In this document: piece by piece, positions 10,901 to 20,232 of the stretch
Layout of the letters: each line of letters starts with the position of its first letter
Position numbering within the stretch: the stretch's first letter is position 1
Source: Amazonocrinis nigriterrae CENA67
GTDB lineage: Bacteria > Cyanobacteriota > Cyanobacteriia > Cyanobacteriales > Nostocaceae
DNA: 64,000 nucleotides
Assembly (NCBI RefSeq): GCF_016056305.1
Contig: NZ_JAECZC010000008.1
Coordinates: 1 to 64,000, forward strand
Direction of reading: 5' to 3'
Notes under the pieces: model-generated
The model's input: only the letters and a program-made list of their open reading frames with translations
The model's database searches: none
Told to the model about the DNA's origin: nothing
Program-made: the position numbers and the translations under genes

Positions 10901-13900
10901 TTGGGCAACTAGCATTAAATTTATTAGAGCGTTTAGATGCTGTTGAAGTTAGAAGCCAAGTTTTGTTTAAAGTAGCAACTTTGATTATTCATTGGAAATA
11001 TCATGTGAAAGAAACTTTACCACTTTTAGAAGATGCTTATTTTAGTGGATTAGAAGCTGGGGATTTAGCACATGCTGGATATTCAGCAAGTAATAAATGT
11101 CAATATTCCTACTGGAGTGGTTCGGAATTAAATAGCTTAGAACGAGAAATGGCAAAATATAGTAAGGCAATTTCTGAAATTCATCAAGAGACTGCCCTGA
11201 AATGGCATCAAGTATTTCATCAAACAGTTTTAAATTTAAGAGGATTGTCCGAAAAACCTTACTGTTTAATAGGTAAATATTATAATGAGGAGCAATTATT
11301 GACACTGCACATCCAATCAAATGAGCGAACAGTAATTCATTATGTATTTCTTAATAAACTAATTTTATGTTATTTATTTGGTGAGTTCACTCTAGCTGTC
11401 GAAAATTCGCTACAAGCTCAACAGTATTTAGATGGAGTAACAGGCTGGTTAACTGTGCCTTTATTTCATTTCTACGATTCTCTAGCACAACTGGCAATCT
11501 ATCCAGCGAATTCATCCGCAAATCAAAAACTTCTTCTAGATAAGGTAAAAATTAATCAACAAAAAATGCAAAAATGGGCAGACTATGCACCCATGAATTT
11601 TCAGCATAAATATGATCTGGTAGAAGCAGAGAAAGCACGAATTTTAGGTCAATATTGGCAAGCAATGGAATACTATGACCGAGCCATTGCTGGAGCTAAA
11701 GAGCAAGGATACATTCAGGAAGAAGCTCTTGCCAACGAACTAGCAGCAAAGTTTTATCTTGAGTGTGGTAGAGAAAAGGTAGCTCAGACTTACCTGGTTG
11801 ATGCTTATTATGGATATAGTAAATGGGGAGCAATAGCAAAGCTTAGAGAGTTAGAAACAAAATATCCACAAATTTTTGTCCCATTGTTGGAGCAAAGAAC
11901 GCACAATTTTAAAAAAAACCAACTTTTTTACTCGGCAAATACAAGTATTAGCAAGTCTTTTGATTTAGCAACAGTTATCAAAGCTTCACAAGCTCTTTCT
12001 GGTGAAATTATTTTCCACAAATTACTATCTAAGTTGATGCAAATTTTGCTGGAAAATGCTGGTGCAGAAACAGGATTTTTAATTTTAGAGAGAGCAGGTG
12101 GTTTATTTATAGAAGCTTCAGGTAGCTTTGCCCAAACTGAAATCCATGTGCAGCAATCAATACCTGTAGAGTCTAGTAAGCAATTACCTATATATATAAT
12201 TAATTATGTATATCAGACTAGGGAGAATATTGTACTCAACGATGCTACCTATGAGGGAGGATTTACGACGGATAACTATATTACTCAGCATCAACCAAAA
12301 TCTATTTTATGTAGCCCGATTATTCATCAAGGGAAGGTGATTGGTATTCTTTATTTAGAAAATAAATTGATTGCTGGAGCATTTACACCAGAACGATTAG
12401 AAATTTTACAACTTTTATCATCACAAGCTGCAATTTCCCTAGAGAATGCTCGTCTATATAATGAGTTAGAAGAATCTAATCGGACATTAGAAATCAAAGT
12501 TAAAGAGCGCACTATTGAATTACAAGATAAAAATTTACAATTACAACAAGAAATTAGCGAACGGCAAAAAGCTGAAGAAATAGCCGCATCAGCCAACCGT
12601 ACTAAAAGTGAATTTCTTGCTAACATGAGCCATGAACTGAGAACCCCACTTAATGGTATTTTGGGTTACACTCAAATATTTCAGACAGATACATCTTTAA
12701 CTCCTAAACAAAAAAATGGCATAAATATTATTCATCAATGTGGTGAACATTTGCTAACACTAATTAATGATATTTTAGACATTTCTAAAATAGAAGCTAA
12801 AAAAATGGAGCTTTACTTACAAGAGTTTAATTTTTTAGCTTTTTTAGAAGGAACAGTAGAAATTTGTCGAATTCGAGCGCAACATAAGGGTATCAGTTTA
12901 ATTTATCAACCTTTATATCCACTACCTAGTCTAATTTGTGCTGATGAAAAACGCTTACGTCAAGTTCTAATTAATTTACTAAGTAATGCAGTTAAGTTTA
13001 CAAAAAAAGGTAGTGTTACTTTTAAGGTAGGCTATGTAAATCAGGATGGAAACTGGGTAATAAATAAGGAGAGAATAGCAGATAAATTATCAAATTTAAA
13101 AATTCGATTTCAAATAGAAGATACAGGAATTGGTATTGCTCCAGAACAATTAGAAGAAATATTTTTACCTTTTAAGCAAGTAGGTGAAGATAGCCTGAAA
13201 ACAGAAGGAACTGGATTGGGTTTGACTATTAGTCGCCAATTAGTACAGATGATGGGAAGTGAGTTATATGTCACGAGTGAATTAGGTAAGGGTAGCGTTT
13301 TTTCCCTAGATTTGGAATTACTAGAAGTTCTACAACACTCAAATAATAATAAAATTAAAGAAATTAAAAAAATAATTGGTTTTTCAGGCGCTAAACGCAA
13401 AATTTTAGTGGTAGATGATAAATGGGAAAATCGCTCTGTATTAATTAATATCTTAGAGCCTATAGGTTTTGAAATTGCAGAAGCAACTGATGGGTTAGAT
13501 TGTCTTCAAAAGGTTCCTGAGTTTCAGCCAGACTTGATTTTTATGGACTTAGTAATGGCAGGAATGGATGGATTTGAAGCTACCCGCCGCCTCAGAGTCT
13601 TACAAAACTTGAAGAAAGTAATAGTGATTGCTGTATCAGCTAGTATTTTTGAATTTAATCAACAAGAAAGTCGCAGAGTGGGGTGTGATGATTTTCTACC
13701 GAAACCAATTCAAAAAGGAGAAATTTTAGAAAAATTACAGGTTCATTTGGGACTGGAATGGGTTTACGAAGATCAAGGTAAGGCAAGCAATATTAATAAT
13801 GAAAATGAAACTTTGACTAATACTTTAAATTTGGTAGATTCGACTTCTATTGTGCCTCCTTCAGCAAGGGAACTAGCAATTTTATTAGATTTGGCTATGC

Positions 13901-14055
13901 GAGGTGATTTAAAAAGCATTACTGAACGATCTGTCAAACTACAAGAAATGGCTGATGAATTACAGCCTTTTGCTCGTCATTTATATCAACTAGCTAAAGG
14001 TTTTAAAGTAAAACAAATATTGGCATTTCTCAAAAACTATTTTGAGCCTTTATAA
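7972..14055 (+). CDS. HstK-type Ser/Thr kinase - AAA ATPase - GAF - histidine kinase - receiver hybrid
   Basis: A 2027-residue signalling protein. It has a protein kinase domain (about 8-275) with HKDIQPHN at 127-134 and D148 of the metal-binding motif. A large ATPase follows, with Walker A around K335 (GYSGIGKSSL) and Walker B LVIFLDDLQWAD near 454-465. Then come a long helical TPR-like region (about 750-1330), a GAF domain (about 1347-1495), a coiled coil, HisKA with H1554 (MSHELRTPLNG), HATPase_c (NLLSNAVKF, GTGLGLTIS) and a receiver domain with D1859. HstK proteins of Nostoc share this order, though many lack the receiver. The usual catalytic-loop Lys is Gln and DFG is DFS, so Ser/Thr kinase activity is uncertain. 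It appears monocistronic. Confidence 0.93.
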   Translation: MSIILGDYHLIKVIFDGIDTYIYGAFKESQETPVIIKTPKAEYPSIKQIAHIRHEYQILQSLQIEGIIQPLALENTQNGIALILQDFEGEILSDIISTHKLELNNFLQIAIQLATTLYQLHQNNIIHKDIQPHNILVNSKTSQTKIIDFSLASFLSRENQIVIDLNLLEGNLAYVSPEQTGRMNRSLDYRTDFYSLGVTFYEMITGKLPFVAEDHLELVHSHIAKIPVPPHKLNSKIPLAVSDIVMKLLAKTAEERYQNALGLKADLELCLRQLQTTGKVENFVVGQLDLYSQFLIPQKLYGREQEFIKLMDAFDRVSSGATELILVSGYSGIGKSSLVNEVHKPIIRQRGYFISGKFEQYKRNIPYASLIQAFQELIRQLLTQSAREITNWKTKILEAVGINGKVIIDVIPDVAKIIGSQPEIPKLGISEAENLFNRLFQQFINVFTQAEHPLVIFLDDLQWADAASLKFIKLLINDPKSKYLLLLGAYRDNEVSPNHPLRLTLEELQKSGANANVTNIILQPLDIWHVKELVNDTLHTCLEKCHELADLVFNKTQGNPFFVTQLLKSLYQEDLLFFNFDTGYWQWKIELIKDIEITDNVVELMINQIQRLLPATQEILKLAACIGNKFNLDILSIVNQKSLSETAKQLWEALQAGLVLPVDSSYKIPLVVNEQVEQLRIEQKHQTIAYKFLHDRVQQASYSLIPDIQRKVTHLKIGRLLLQKFSVEERKENIFDLVNHLNYGIDLLTLESDKYELVELNLIAGQKAKAAAAYDSAMRYLKVALSLLTISSWNQQYELTLTLHEEATEAAFLSGDFEQMEVLAQIVLQQAKTQLEKVKVYELCIKSFEVQRKLIEAVRLGLQVLEMLGVKLKQSPTSLDIQKAIKETTSNLSGKAIEDLINLPPMTDTHKLAAMRLIASLIPAAYQSSPALFILMACQQVNLSIQYGNTLFSASGFADYGVVFSGLSQDIEAAHQIGQLALNLLERLDAVEVRSQVLFKVATLIIHWKYHVKETLPLLEDAYFSGLEAGDLAHAGYSASNKCQYSYWSGSELNSLEREMAKYSKAISEIHQETALKWHQVFHQTVLNLRGLSEKPYCLIGKYYNEEQLLTLHIQSNERTVIHYVFLNKLILCYLFGEFTLAVENSLQAQQYLDGVTGWLTVPLFHFYDSLAQLAIYPANSSANQKLLLDKVKINQQKMQKWADYAPMNFQHKYDLVEAEKARILGQYWQAMEYYDRAIAGAKEQGYIQEEALANELAAKFYLECGREKVAQTYLVDAYYGYSKWGAIAKLRELETKYPQIFVPLLEQRTHNFKKNQLFYSANTSISKSFDLATVIKASQALSGEIIFHKLLSKLMQILLENAGAETGFLILERAGGLFIEASGSFAQTEIHVQQSIPVESSKQLPIYIINYVYQTRENIVLNDATYEGGFTTDNYITQHQPKSILCSPIIHQGKVIGILYLENKLIAGAFTPERLEILQLLSSQAAISLENARLYNELEESNRTLEIKVKERTIELQDKNLQLQQEISERQKAEEIAASANRTKSEFLANMSHELRTPLNGILGYTQIFQTDTSLTPKQKNGINIIHQCGEHLLTLINDILDISKIEAKKMELYLQEFNFLAFLEGTVEICRIRAQHKGISLIYQPLYPLPSLICADEKRLRQVLINLLSNAVKFTKKGSVTFKVGYVNQDGNWVINKERIADKLSNLKIRFQIEDTGIGIAPEQLEEIFLPFKQVGEDSLKTEGTGLGLTISRQLVQMMGSELYVTSELGKGSVFSLDLELLEVLQHSNNNKIKEIKKIIGFSGAKRKILVVDDKWENRSVLINILEPIGFEIAEATDGLDCLQKVPEFQPDLIFMDLVMAGMDGFEATRRLRVLQNLKKVIVIAVSASIFEFNQQESRRVGCDDFLPKPIQKGEILEKLQVHLGLEWVYEDQGKASNINNENETLTNTLNLVDSTSIVPPSARELAILLDLAMRGDLKSITERSVKLQEMADELQPFARHLYQLAKGFKVKQILAFLKNYFEPL

Positions 14056-14780
14056 GTCGAGATTTGACTAATTTGTCACCCTTAAAATGGGCAAGTTTGA
14101 CCTTTGAGTTGAGTTTTCTGCGCTTGTATCAAGCCTGGTGTCCATTGTGTTATGCCAGTTGGCGTACCCAGAATCGAATAATCTACAACCCACTGCTGTG
14201 GTTAGCTGGTTTTGGAATCAACCAAAACCTTTTTGAAAACACGCCCTAGTCTGTCTTAAAAAGTGACATTCCTGCGAACACCTGAGTACTCGCGATCGCT
14301 AACAGCTCGTCAAAAGCCAGCGCTCACACTTCAGGAAAGCCTAAGTCGGCAAACCCCTCTAAGCAACTGGCTTGACTTTTCCCACTCATCGCCCACTTTC
14401 TTGTTTTAAATTCTGAAGTGGGACTACTGGCGATCGCAAATGCTTCCGGGTTGCTACTGCTAGCAACGCTCGTACTGGCGGCTGCGCTTATTCTCCTAGC
14501 TTTTGACCTACTAGCGGGTACGACATTCTACAACCCACGATGAATATACCAAATGAAATCAACACGAAGGAATTTATGTCATTAGGCCTCAACATTTAGA
14601 TGCGTTTGCCCTGCATATATTTGGAGCCAACGTAAATCCAGATTATACGGAGGGGCGAGGCTAATAGCCTCCCTCGACTCAACTCGTTAACAAGTATGCT
14701 TTCATTTACAAAAAGACACAATTCGGTAAAATTAGTTAAAGCAATCTCTGCTCTTGTTAAACAAAGGCATCAGCAAACCC
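14056..14780. other. Intergenic region with decayed mobile-element-like sequence
   Basis: Over 700 bases without a supportable gene. TTTTGAAAACACGCCCTAG at 14230-14248 looks like a terminal repeat of an IS element. The reverse strand from there reads a short open stretch ending QKTQLKGQTCPF. The motif CTACAACCCAC occurs twice (about 14180 and 14530). Bases 14440-14520 resemble Nostoc dispersed repeats. I could not assign any of this to a family. Confidence 0.35.
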
Positions 14781-15848
14781 ATGCAGCTGAAACTCAGTGC
14801 ATTTCGATTTCCCTTCGCCCCCCTAGTGCTAATAGCTCCATTTTTCCTGTGGGGTACAGCAATGGTGGCAATGAAAGGAGTAATACCCCACACCACACCG
14901 CTATTCATGGCAGGTGTACGTTTGCTACCAGCTGGGGTATTAATTTTGATTACAGCAGCACTCACGGGTAGACCCCAACCGAAAGGTTGGACAGCATGGC
15001 TGTGGATTGCTTTATTTGCGTTGGTAGATGGGACACTGTTTCAAGGCTTTTTGGCAGAGGGGTTAGTTAGAACTAGTGCCGGGTTAGGGTCTGTGATGAT
15101 TGACTCCCAACCGTTGGCTGTGGCCTTGCTGTCGTTGTGGTTATTTCAGGAACACATAGGTTTTTGGGGATGGCTAGGGCTAGGATTTGGAGTCACGGGG
15201 ATTAGTTTGATTGGCTTACCGGATGAGTGGATTTTCCATTTTTTTGACTCAGGTGTAGATATCACAATCGGTAATTGGCAAAATTTGTTTGCCAGTGGCG
15301 AGTGGTTAATGCTGTTAGCAGCGCTTTCTATGGCAGTGGGAACAGTGTTAATTCGGTTTGTCACTCGTCATGTGGATGCAGTAACAGCTACGGGATGGCA
15401 CATGATTTTAGGTGGATTGCCGTTATGGGGAATTTCATCGGTTGTCGAATCCCAACAGTGGCAGAATCTTTTACCCTCTGATTGGCTGGCTTTGGGTTAT
15501 GCCACAGTGTTTGGTAGTGCGATCGCTTATGGGTTATTTTTCTACTTTGCTTCTACTGGGAGTCTCACTAGTCTCAGTTCTCTTACCTTTCTGACGCCTG
15601 TTTTTGCCCTGCTATTTGGCAATCTCTTACTCTCGGAAGTTCTCAGTCCCTTGCAATGGCTGGGAGTTTGTTTGACTTTAGTTAGTATCTATCTCATCAA
15701 CCAGCGCGACACTTTGGCAGGGCACAAAAACATCGTGACTGTGACGGAAAAAATTACCACACAGCCACAAGTTTTAGAAGCATCTGCTAACAAGTTAAAC
15801 CCTGTAAACTTATCGGTAAGAGAATCTGAGCCAGAAGTTTTACCTTAA
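14781..15848 (+). CDS. DMT superfamily (EamA) transporter
   Basis: An integral membrane protein with about ten helices in two EamA halves. The first begins LIAPFFLWGTAMVAMKG and the second IRFVTRHVDAVTATGWHMILGG...FGSAIAYGLFFY. This is the drug/metabolite transporter superfamily, probably an exporter or permease of a small metabolite; the substrate cannot be predicted. I start at ATG 14781 (MQLKLS) because the in-frame TTG at 14754 adds nine polar residues with no better ribosome site. The last 50 residues are a hydrophilic cytoplasmic tail. Confidence 0.85.
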   Translation: MQLKLSAFRFPFAPLVLIAPFFLWGTAMVAMKGVIPHTTPLFMAGVRLLPAGVLILITAALTGRPQPKGWTAWLWIALFALVDGTLFQGFLAEGLVRTSAGLGSVMIDSQPLAVALLSLWLFQEHIGFWGWLGLGFGVTGISLIGLPDEWIFHFFDSGVDITIGNWQNLFASGEWLMLLAALSMAVGTVLIRFVTRHVDAVTATGWHMILGGLPLWGISSVVESQQWQNLLPSDWLALGYATVFGSAIAYGLFFYFASTGSLTSLSSLTFLTPVFALLFGNLLLSEVLSPLQWLGVCLTLVSIYLINQRDTLAGHKNIVTVTEKITTQPQVLEASANKLNPVNLSVRESEPEVLP

Positions 15849-15857
15849 TTAGGTGAA

Positions 15858-16400
15858 GGAGATGGGGAGCTTTCAAAGCAGGGGCGATGGGGAACTCGGG
15901 GCCCCCACGACCGAAAGGGAGGAGCCACTGCGGTCTTGGGGTTTCCCCAAGTGGAGCATGTGGCGTTGGGGATTAGGGGCGATGGGGAGCAGGGGAGAAA
16001 TTATTTGTATCATTAATTTAGTGAAATAGTATAACTCACCGCAGTGGCTCCAAGATAGCGGGTTCGCCGTTAGGCGTTCTCGTACCCCTACGCTTAAGCA
16101 AGCTAGCAAGAGCGTCTCCGAAGGAGAAGAGTAGCCGCACCAAGCGTCTACAGCACGAGCGCACTTTGCTATACCAATTTGAAAATTCATGGCGACAGAT
16201 GGATTGCCCAAAAGCTTAGCCACTAACTTTTTCACAATCTAAAATCTAAAATCTAAAATCCGTCTTGAAAAGTTTGCTCAACGGGGGGAACCTCCCTACC
16301 CTTCGGGTTCTGCTTTGCAGTACGGGTTCGCAGTTCCTTCAAGTCTGGCGACCGAACGGACTGCTCACCGCACGCAACTTTTCGCAAAATCCAAAATGGT
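15858..16400. repeat. Mosaic of dispersed cyanobacterial repeats
   Basis: The stretch combines GGGGATGGGGAGC microsatellite, a CTTCTCCTTCGGAGACGCT-type inverted repeat, CTAAAATCTAAAATC heptamers (about 16238-16260) and a GGGAACCTCCCTACCCTTC-type repeat. Related pieces are at 18840-19030, 22830-22980, 25040-25100 and 57120-57200. A 120-codon frame on the - strand (15873-16235) is built from these repeats and is not a gene. Confidence 0.6.
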
Positions 16401-16401
16401 A

Positions 16402-17103
16402 TTAGGTTTTGAGTTGTTCGCTAGTATCTGATGCGCTATTTTGTTCCATCAACGGCATCTTGGCGAATTTGGGTAGATCCGGATTCATGTAATCCCACGG
16501 CTGGGCGCTGGCTGTGTATAAGTCCATAGATGGTTGGAACCAGCTAGGGTCATCGAGACTTCCTGCCAAAATGCCCATCATCTCAGGAATCGGGGGTTTG
16601 CTAAATAATAGGGAACCGCAGTTTGGGCAAAAGCCTCGACCAACAAGACCGCCGCTATCACCAATTACGTTATAGTATTTCACTTCTCCAGTGATGGTGA
16701 CTGCACTTTGGGGTACGAGAAGCGCAGAGGCATAAGCACTTCCTGTTGCCCGTTGACAATCACGACAGTGGCAATTTCCCGTTGCAATAGGTTGGGCTGA
16801 ACATTCGTAGCGGACAGAAATGATTAGACTATGACCAGTAACCACTGAGCTTTTTTGCAACTGTCCATTAATTCGTGCTTCAACAACGTACCCAGATGGT
16901 ATATCTGTATAAATATGAATTGCATTCTCTGGAAAGACAATCTCCTCTGACAATGCACTTGCACTCTTACTATGAGTGAATTGGAACCGGATACCGCTCC
17001 AATTTGAATTGTCGTTGGAGAGTAGAGATTGACGATTAAAGCGTTTTAAAATTGCCTTTTCCACAGCGCAGGATTCATGTTGTATATTTGACATGTCTCG
17101 CAC
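16402..17103 (-). pseudogene. Chimera: AraC-type N-terminal fragment fused to truncated GFA domain
   Basis: The 233-residue frame joins two unrelated pieces. Residues about 24-95 (LLSNDNSNWSGIRFQFTH, FPENAIHIYTDIPSGY, INGQLQ) resemble the effector half of cyanobacterial AraC regulators. From residue 97 (VRYECSAQPIATGNCHCRDC) it is a GFA/CENP-V-like domain with Cys/His at C111, H112, C113, C116 and CPNCG 159-163. A normal GFA domain begins with a CHCG zinc motif directly before VRYE, and that piece is missing. The join is in frame near 16815. I infer a deletion or recombination product that has lost zinc ligands and the AraC HTH; it may be expressed but is unlikely to act as either parent. Confidence 0.7.
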
Positions 17104-17338
17104 CTTTTGAGATGGTTAATGAGAAAGATCAAGAAAATTATCAGCTATTTCACATAAAAGTTGCATATATTATTGTGATGGCTGATACTGTCATTAGTTA
17201 TCAGTCATCAGGAGCCAGCGCGTTGCGGAGGTTCCCTCCGTTGTAGCGACTGGCGTTCAACAGTCAACAATCTCAAGCAGAATAATTTACTGTAAGAGTT
17301 CCCTAAGATGCGATGCTCTGCTGTATCTATGTTAGTCT

Positions 17339-18013
17339 TTACGAATTCTCATTTTTTAACATAGAGTAGAGTCGAAACTCCAAAAGCAAGGGGCATGGGT
17401 GTAATTCCCATTGCAAAGTTGAGACATTCAAATCTTTAATTAACCCACTGCGGATATCCAGCACCCAGCCATGAACGAGTGGCGCTTTCTTGTGATAGAG
17501 TGCCTGACGCATCATAGAAGTTTGGTAAAGATTTTTCACTTGGGCTACAACATTGATTTCTGCCAAATGATTCAGACGTTCTTCTCTTGTTGGCAAGGCA
17601 TCAATTTCTTCTCGCTTTTGTAGATATAGTTCCCGAATCGGGTTTACCCAGTTATCAATAATTCCGATGGTTCTCCATTCTAAAGCTGCCTTAATCCCAC
17701 CACAATCGTAGTGACCACAAACAATAATATGTTTCACTTCAAGATGCAAGATAGCGTATTCTAAAACGGCTAAAAAGTTAATATCTGTCAGAGAAACTTG
17801 ATTAGCAATATTTCGATGTACAAATAATTCTCCTGGTTCTGTACGAGTAAAGTTTGTCAAGGGCAGACGACTATCAGAACATCCGATGTAGAGAAAAGGT
17901 GGTGTTTGTCCGGTGGATAATTCTTCAAAGTAATTCGGGTCTATAGCCAGTTTTTCTGCAACCCAAGCCTGATTATTTCTGAGTAGTTGTTCAATGCTGT
18001 TATATTTCATCAA
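17339..18013 (-). CDS. Beta-class carbonic anhydrase
   Basis: Interconverts CO2 and bicarbonate. All active-site residues are present: zinc ligands C45, H101 and C104, and the D47-R49 dyad (GCSDSR, VCGHYDCGG). At 224 residues it is a plain beta-CA without the C-terminal tail of the carboxysomal enzyme, so it is probably cytosolic, unlike the CcaA homologue at 29227. The ATG at 18013 (or the Met one codon later) gives a typical N-terminal helix. It is monocistronic, with an AT-rich upstream region. Confidence 0.93.
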   Translation of the reverse strand: MMKYNSIEQLLRNNQAWVAEKLAIDPNYFEELSTGQTPPFLYIGCSDSRLPLTNFTRTEPGELFVHRNIANQVSLTDINFLAVLEYAILHLEVKHIIVCGHYDCGGIKAALEWRTIGIIDNWVNPIRELYLQKREEIDALPTREERLNHLAEINVVAQVKNLYQTSMMRQALYHKKAPLVHGWVLDIRSGLIKDLNVSTLQWELHPCPLLLEFRLYSMLKNENS

Positions 18014-18486
18014 ACTTGATAGAGCTTCTCATAAATATTTTAGCTGTTCTATATTTTTTGGTTTAAGAATATGAATTTCTTTATAATTAGTTCTCTTTGT
18101 CTTACAGATGGTTGATTTTTTATACAAAAATTTAAATATTTTTGTATCTTATGAAACATCAACAATTATCTAAATTTTGTATGGGTGTAAAGGCGATCGC
18201 CTATACTAGCTCTACTTGTACTTACTGATACAAACAATAGAGTTCAAGACTTGCCAGATTTTTTTAATTTGGGTTTATTTTCCCTTTATTAGTTGCTAAT
18301 TAAGGCTTTGAGGTTTGTAGCTAACTGGAAATTGCAACGGGTGTTTGTCTGAAATGTAGCACTCACTATTGACAATTTTTTAATAATCGAATAACAAGGT
18401 GGCAGCATACTAAAAAAGGCGTTAGTGCATCCCTGCCAGGAGAATCAGTAACGCCTTACGAGAAAGTTAATACGGATAACATAATC
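18014..18486. promoter_or_regulatory. Divergent intergenic region with leader hairpin 18418-18455
   Basis: An AT-rich gap between the carbonic anhydrase and the small gene at 18487. An inverted repeat GGCGTTA (18418-18424) / TAACGCC (18449-18455), with a 24-base loop containing CCCTGCCAGGAGA, lies 30 bases before the start codon. It would form a stem in the 5' leader. Function is unknown; no riboswitch class was recognised. Confidence 0.4.
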
Positions 18487-18723
18487 ATGCCACAAAATAC
18501 CGATTACAAAGCTTCAAACTCAGAAAATCAGGCGATCGCTTACAAAGAGCGCCTTCATTCTTGGGCAGTTGCGCGTTTACTTCCTGACGCACAACGGGAA
18601 ATTATTGCTCGTTTTCGTAGTCGCTCTGATGCAGATGGTTACATGCAGCATCTACGTCAAAGGACACCCAACGCAACATACGTGGTTGTTTTTGATTGCC
18701 AGCGTGATGAAGCTGTGATTTAA
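18487..18723 (+). CDS. Conserved small cyanobacterial protein
   Basis: A 78-residue protein with a polar N-terminus and a compact C-terminal part (WAVARLLPDAQREIIARFRS, RSDADGYMQHLRQ, YVVVFDCQRDE). It has the look of a small alpha/beta fold, but I cannot name a family. The start is supported by a gap-free frame and the structured leader. No Cys motif or membrane segment. A GGGAGCAGGG microsatellite directly follows the stop. Confidence 0.65.
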   Translation: MPQNTDYKASNSENQAIAYKERLHSWAVARLLPDAQREIIARFRSRSDADGYMQHLRQRTPNATYVVVFDCQRDEAVI

Positions 18724-19100
18724 AAGACTAAAGGGAGCAGAGGGAGCAGGGGAGCAGGGGAGCAGGGGAGCAGGGGAGCAGAGGGGATGGGGAGAAAGAA
18801 CTAATAACAATTTTCCATGCCCAATTCCCAATTCCTAATTCCCCTTCGGGTGACGCTCCTTCTCCCAAGGGGAGACGCTACGCTTTCCGTCGCTAACGCT
18901 CTTGAGATCGCCAGTCGCTCATGGGGGACTCGGGGCCCCCACGACCGCTCGTGAGTGGGGATTGGGGGAGAACCCCCAAGACCCTTACGGGTTCGGCAGT
19001 TACTCCACTTGGGGAGACCCCAAGACCGTACTGCCTCACCGCGCTGGCTCACCAATTCCCAATTCCCAATTCCCAATTCCCAATTTTCAATGATTTCCTC
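18724..19100. repeat. Dispersed repeat cluster with GGGAGCA and CAATTCCCAATTC arrays
   Basis: Begins with GGGAGCAGGG units (18733-18790). A mosaic follows that includes TTCCCAATTC arrays at both ends (about 18820 and 19050-19085), a CCTTCGGGTGACGCTCC module and CCCCCAAGACCCTTACGGG. The same modules occur at 338-428 and 15858-16400. The short frames it contains are repeat-derived. Confidence 0.6.
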
Positions 19101-19206
19101 CTCAAGGAATCTTGCCAAAAACCTTTAGGAAGATGTGATTTTCGAGAAAATCAGTATCAAATATAGCAGGAAGAAAACTACTACCTGCGAAAAGGAGACT
19201 GATGAG

Positions 19207-20124
19207 ATGACTCGGCGAGGGATTTGGAGGTTGTTTCAGGAGACGTTTAAAGAATGGAACGAGGATAAAGCCTCACGGTTAGCAGCAGCATTAGCTTATT
19301 ACACAGTTTTTTCTATCGCTCCTTTGCTAATCATCGTAATTGCGATCGCAGGAGCAGTATTTGGAGAGGAAGCAGCAAGAGGTGAAATTTTTCGACAAAT
19401 TCAAGGTTTAGTTGGTACGGATGGTGCAATATTTATCGAAACAGCCATCAAAAATGCCAACAAACCACAAACAGGCACTATAGCTTCTGTTATTAGTATT
19501 CTACTTTTGTTATTGGGTGCAACTGGTTTATTTACAGAATTGCAAGATTCCCTCAACACGATTTGGGAAGTCAAGCCAAAACCAGGACGAGGTTTTATTA
19601 ATATAATTCGTCAACGCTTTTTATCGTTTGCGATGGTGCTAGGTATTGGCTTTTTACTTTTGGTATCCTTAGTAATTAGCGCAGTATTATCAGCATTGGT
19701 CACATATTTTAGTAACTTGCTACCGGGTGTTGATTCCCTTTGGCAGATAGTCAGTTTTCTTCTCTCTTTTGGTATCACCACGGTGCTGTTCGCACTAATT
19801 TTTAAAGTACTACCAGATGTCAAAATAACTTGGAGTGATGTTTCAATTGGAGCTATTATCACCTCAGTGTTGTTTTCTATCGGTAGATTTTTGTTAGGAC
19901 AGTATTTAGGTAACAGCAGTTTTAGTTCAGCCTATGGCGCTGCTGGTTCACTGGTAGTTATCCTCGCTTGGGTTTACTACGCTGCTCAAATTCTTTTTTT
20001 TGGCGCGGAGTTTACCCAGGTTTACGCTAGAAAATACGGCAGTGGCATCACACCAAATAAGAATGCTATGCCTGTCAGGGGAGAGAGTAGGGGGAGCAGG
20101 GGAGATAGGGAGATAGGGAGATAG
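19207..20124 (+). CDS. YihY/virulence factor BrkB family membrane protein
   Basis: An inner-membrane protein with six predicted helices. Family hallmarks are LAAALAYYTVFSIAPLLII near the N-terminus, the FTELQDSLNTIWEV segment, FKVLPDVKITWSDV and GAAGSLVVILAWVYYAAQIL. The family was once called ribonuclease BN in error; its transport or stress role remains unclear. I start at ATG 19207 because AAAGGAG lies about nine bases upstream; longer in-frame starts to 19135 add only polar residues. The C-terminal 20 residues (GESRGSRGDREIGR) run into a GGGAGAT microsatellite, so the tail has been altered by repeat sequence. Confidence 0.88.
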   Translation: MTRRGIWRLFQETFKEWNEDKASRLAAALAYYTVFSIAPLLIIVIAIAGAVFGEEAARGEIFRQIQGLVGTDGAIFIETAIKNANKPQTGTIASVISILLLLLGATGLFTELQDSLNTIWEVKPKPGRGFINIIRQRFLSFAMVLGIGFLLLVSLVISAVLSALVTYFSNLLPGVDSLWQIVSFLLSFGITTVLFALIFKVLPDVKITWSDVSIGAIITSVLFSIGRFLLGQYLGNSSFSSAYGAAGSLVVILAWVYYAAQILFFGAEFTQVYARKYGSGITPNKNAMPVRGESRGSRGDREIGR

Positions 20125-20164
20125 GGAGATGGGTGAACTAAGAGAATAATTCCTGCCTTTTGTC

Positions 20165-20216
20165 TCCTGCCTCCTGACAACTGACAACTGACAACTGACA
20201 ACTGACAACTGACAAG
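20165..20216. repeat. STRR of GACAACT heptamers
   Basis: Six successive TGACAACTGACAACT units precede the YetF-like gene, the same STRR family as 338-428 and 6177-6242. Confidence 0.7.
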
Positions 20217-20232
20217 GGTAAAATCAGCGCTC

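Noticed and set aside
14056-14780. Full insertion sequence
   Set aside because: One IS-like end and short open pieces only; no transposase domain or matching second end.
15873-16235. 120-codon frame on the - strand
   Set aside because: Built from dispersed repeats and microsatellite; no ribosome site or family similarity.
18801-19166. Several overlapping 60-100 codon frames
   Set aside because: All lie in dispersed repeats and CAATTCCCAATTC arrays.
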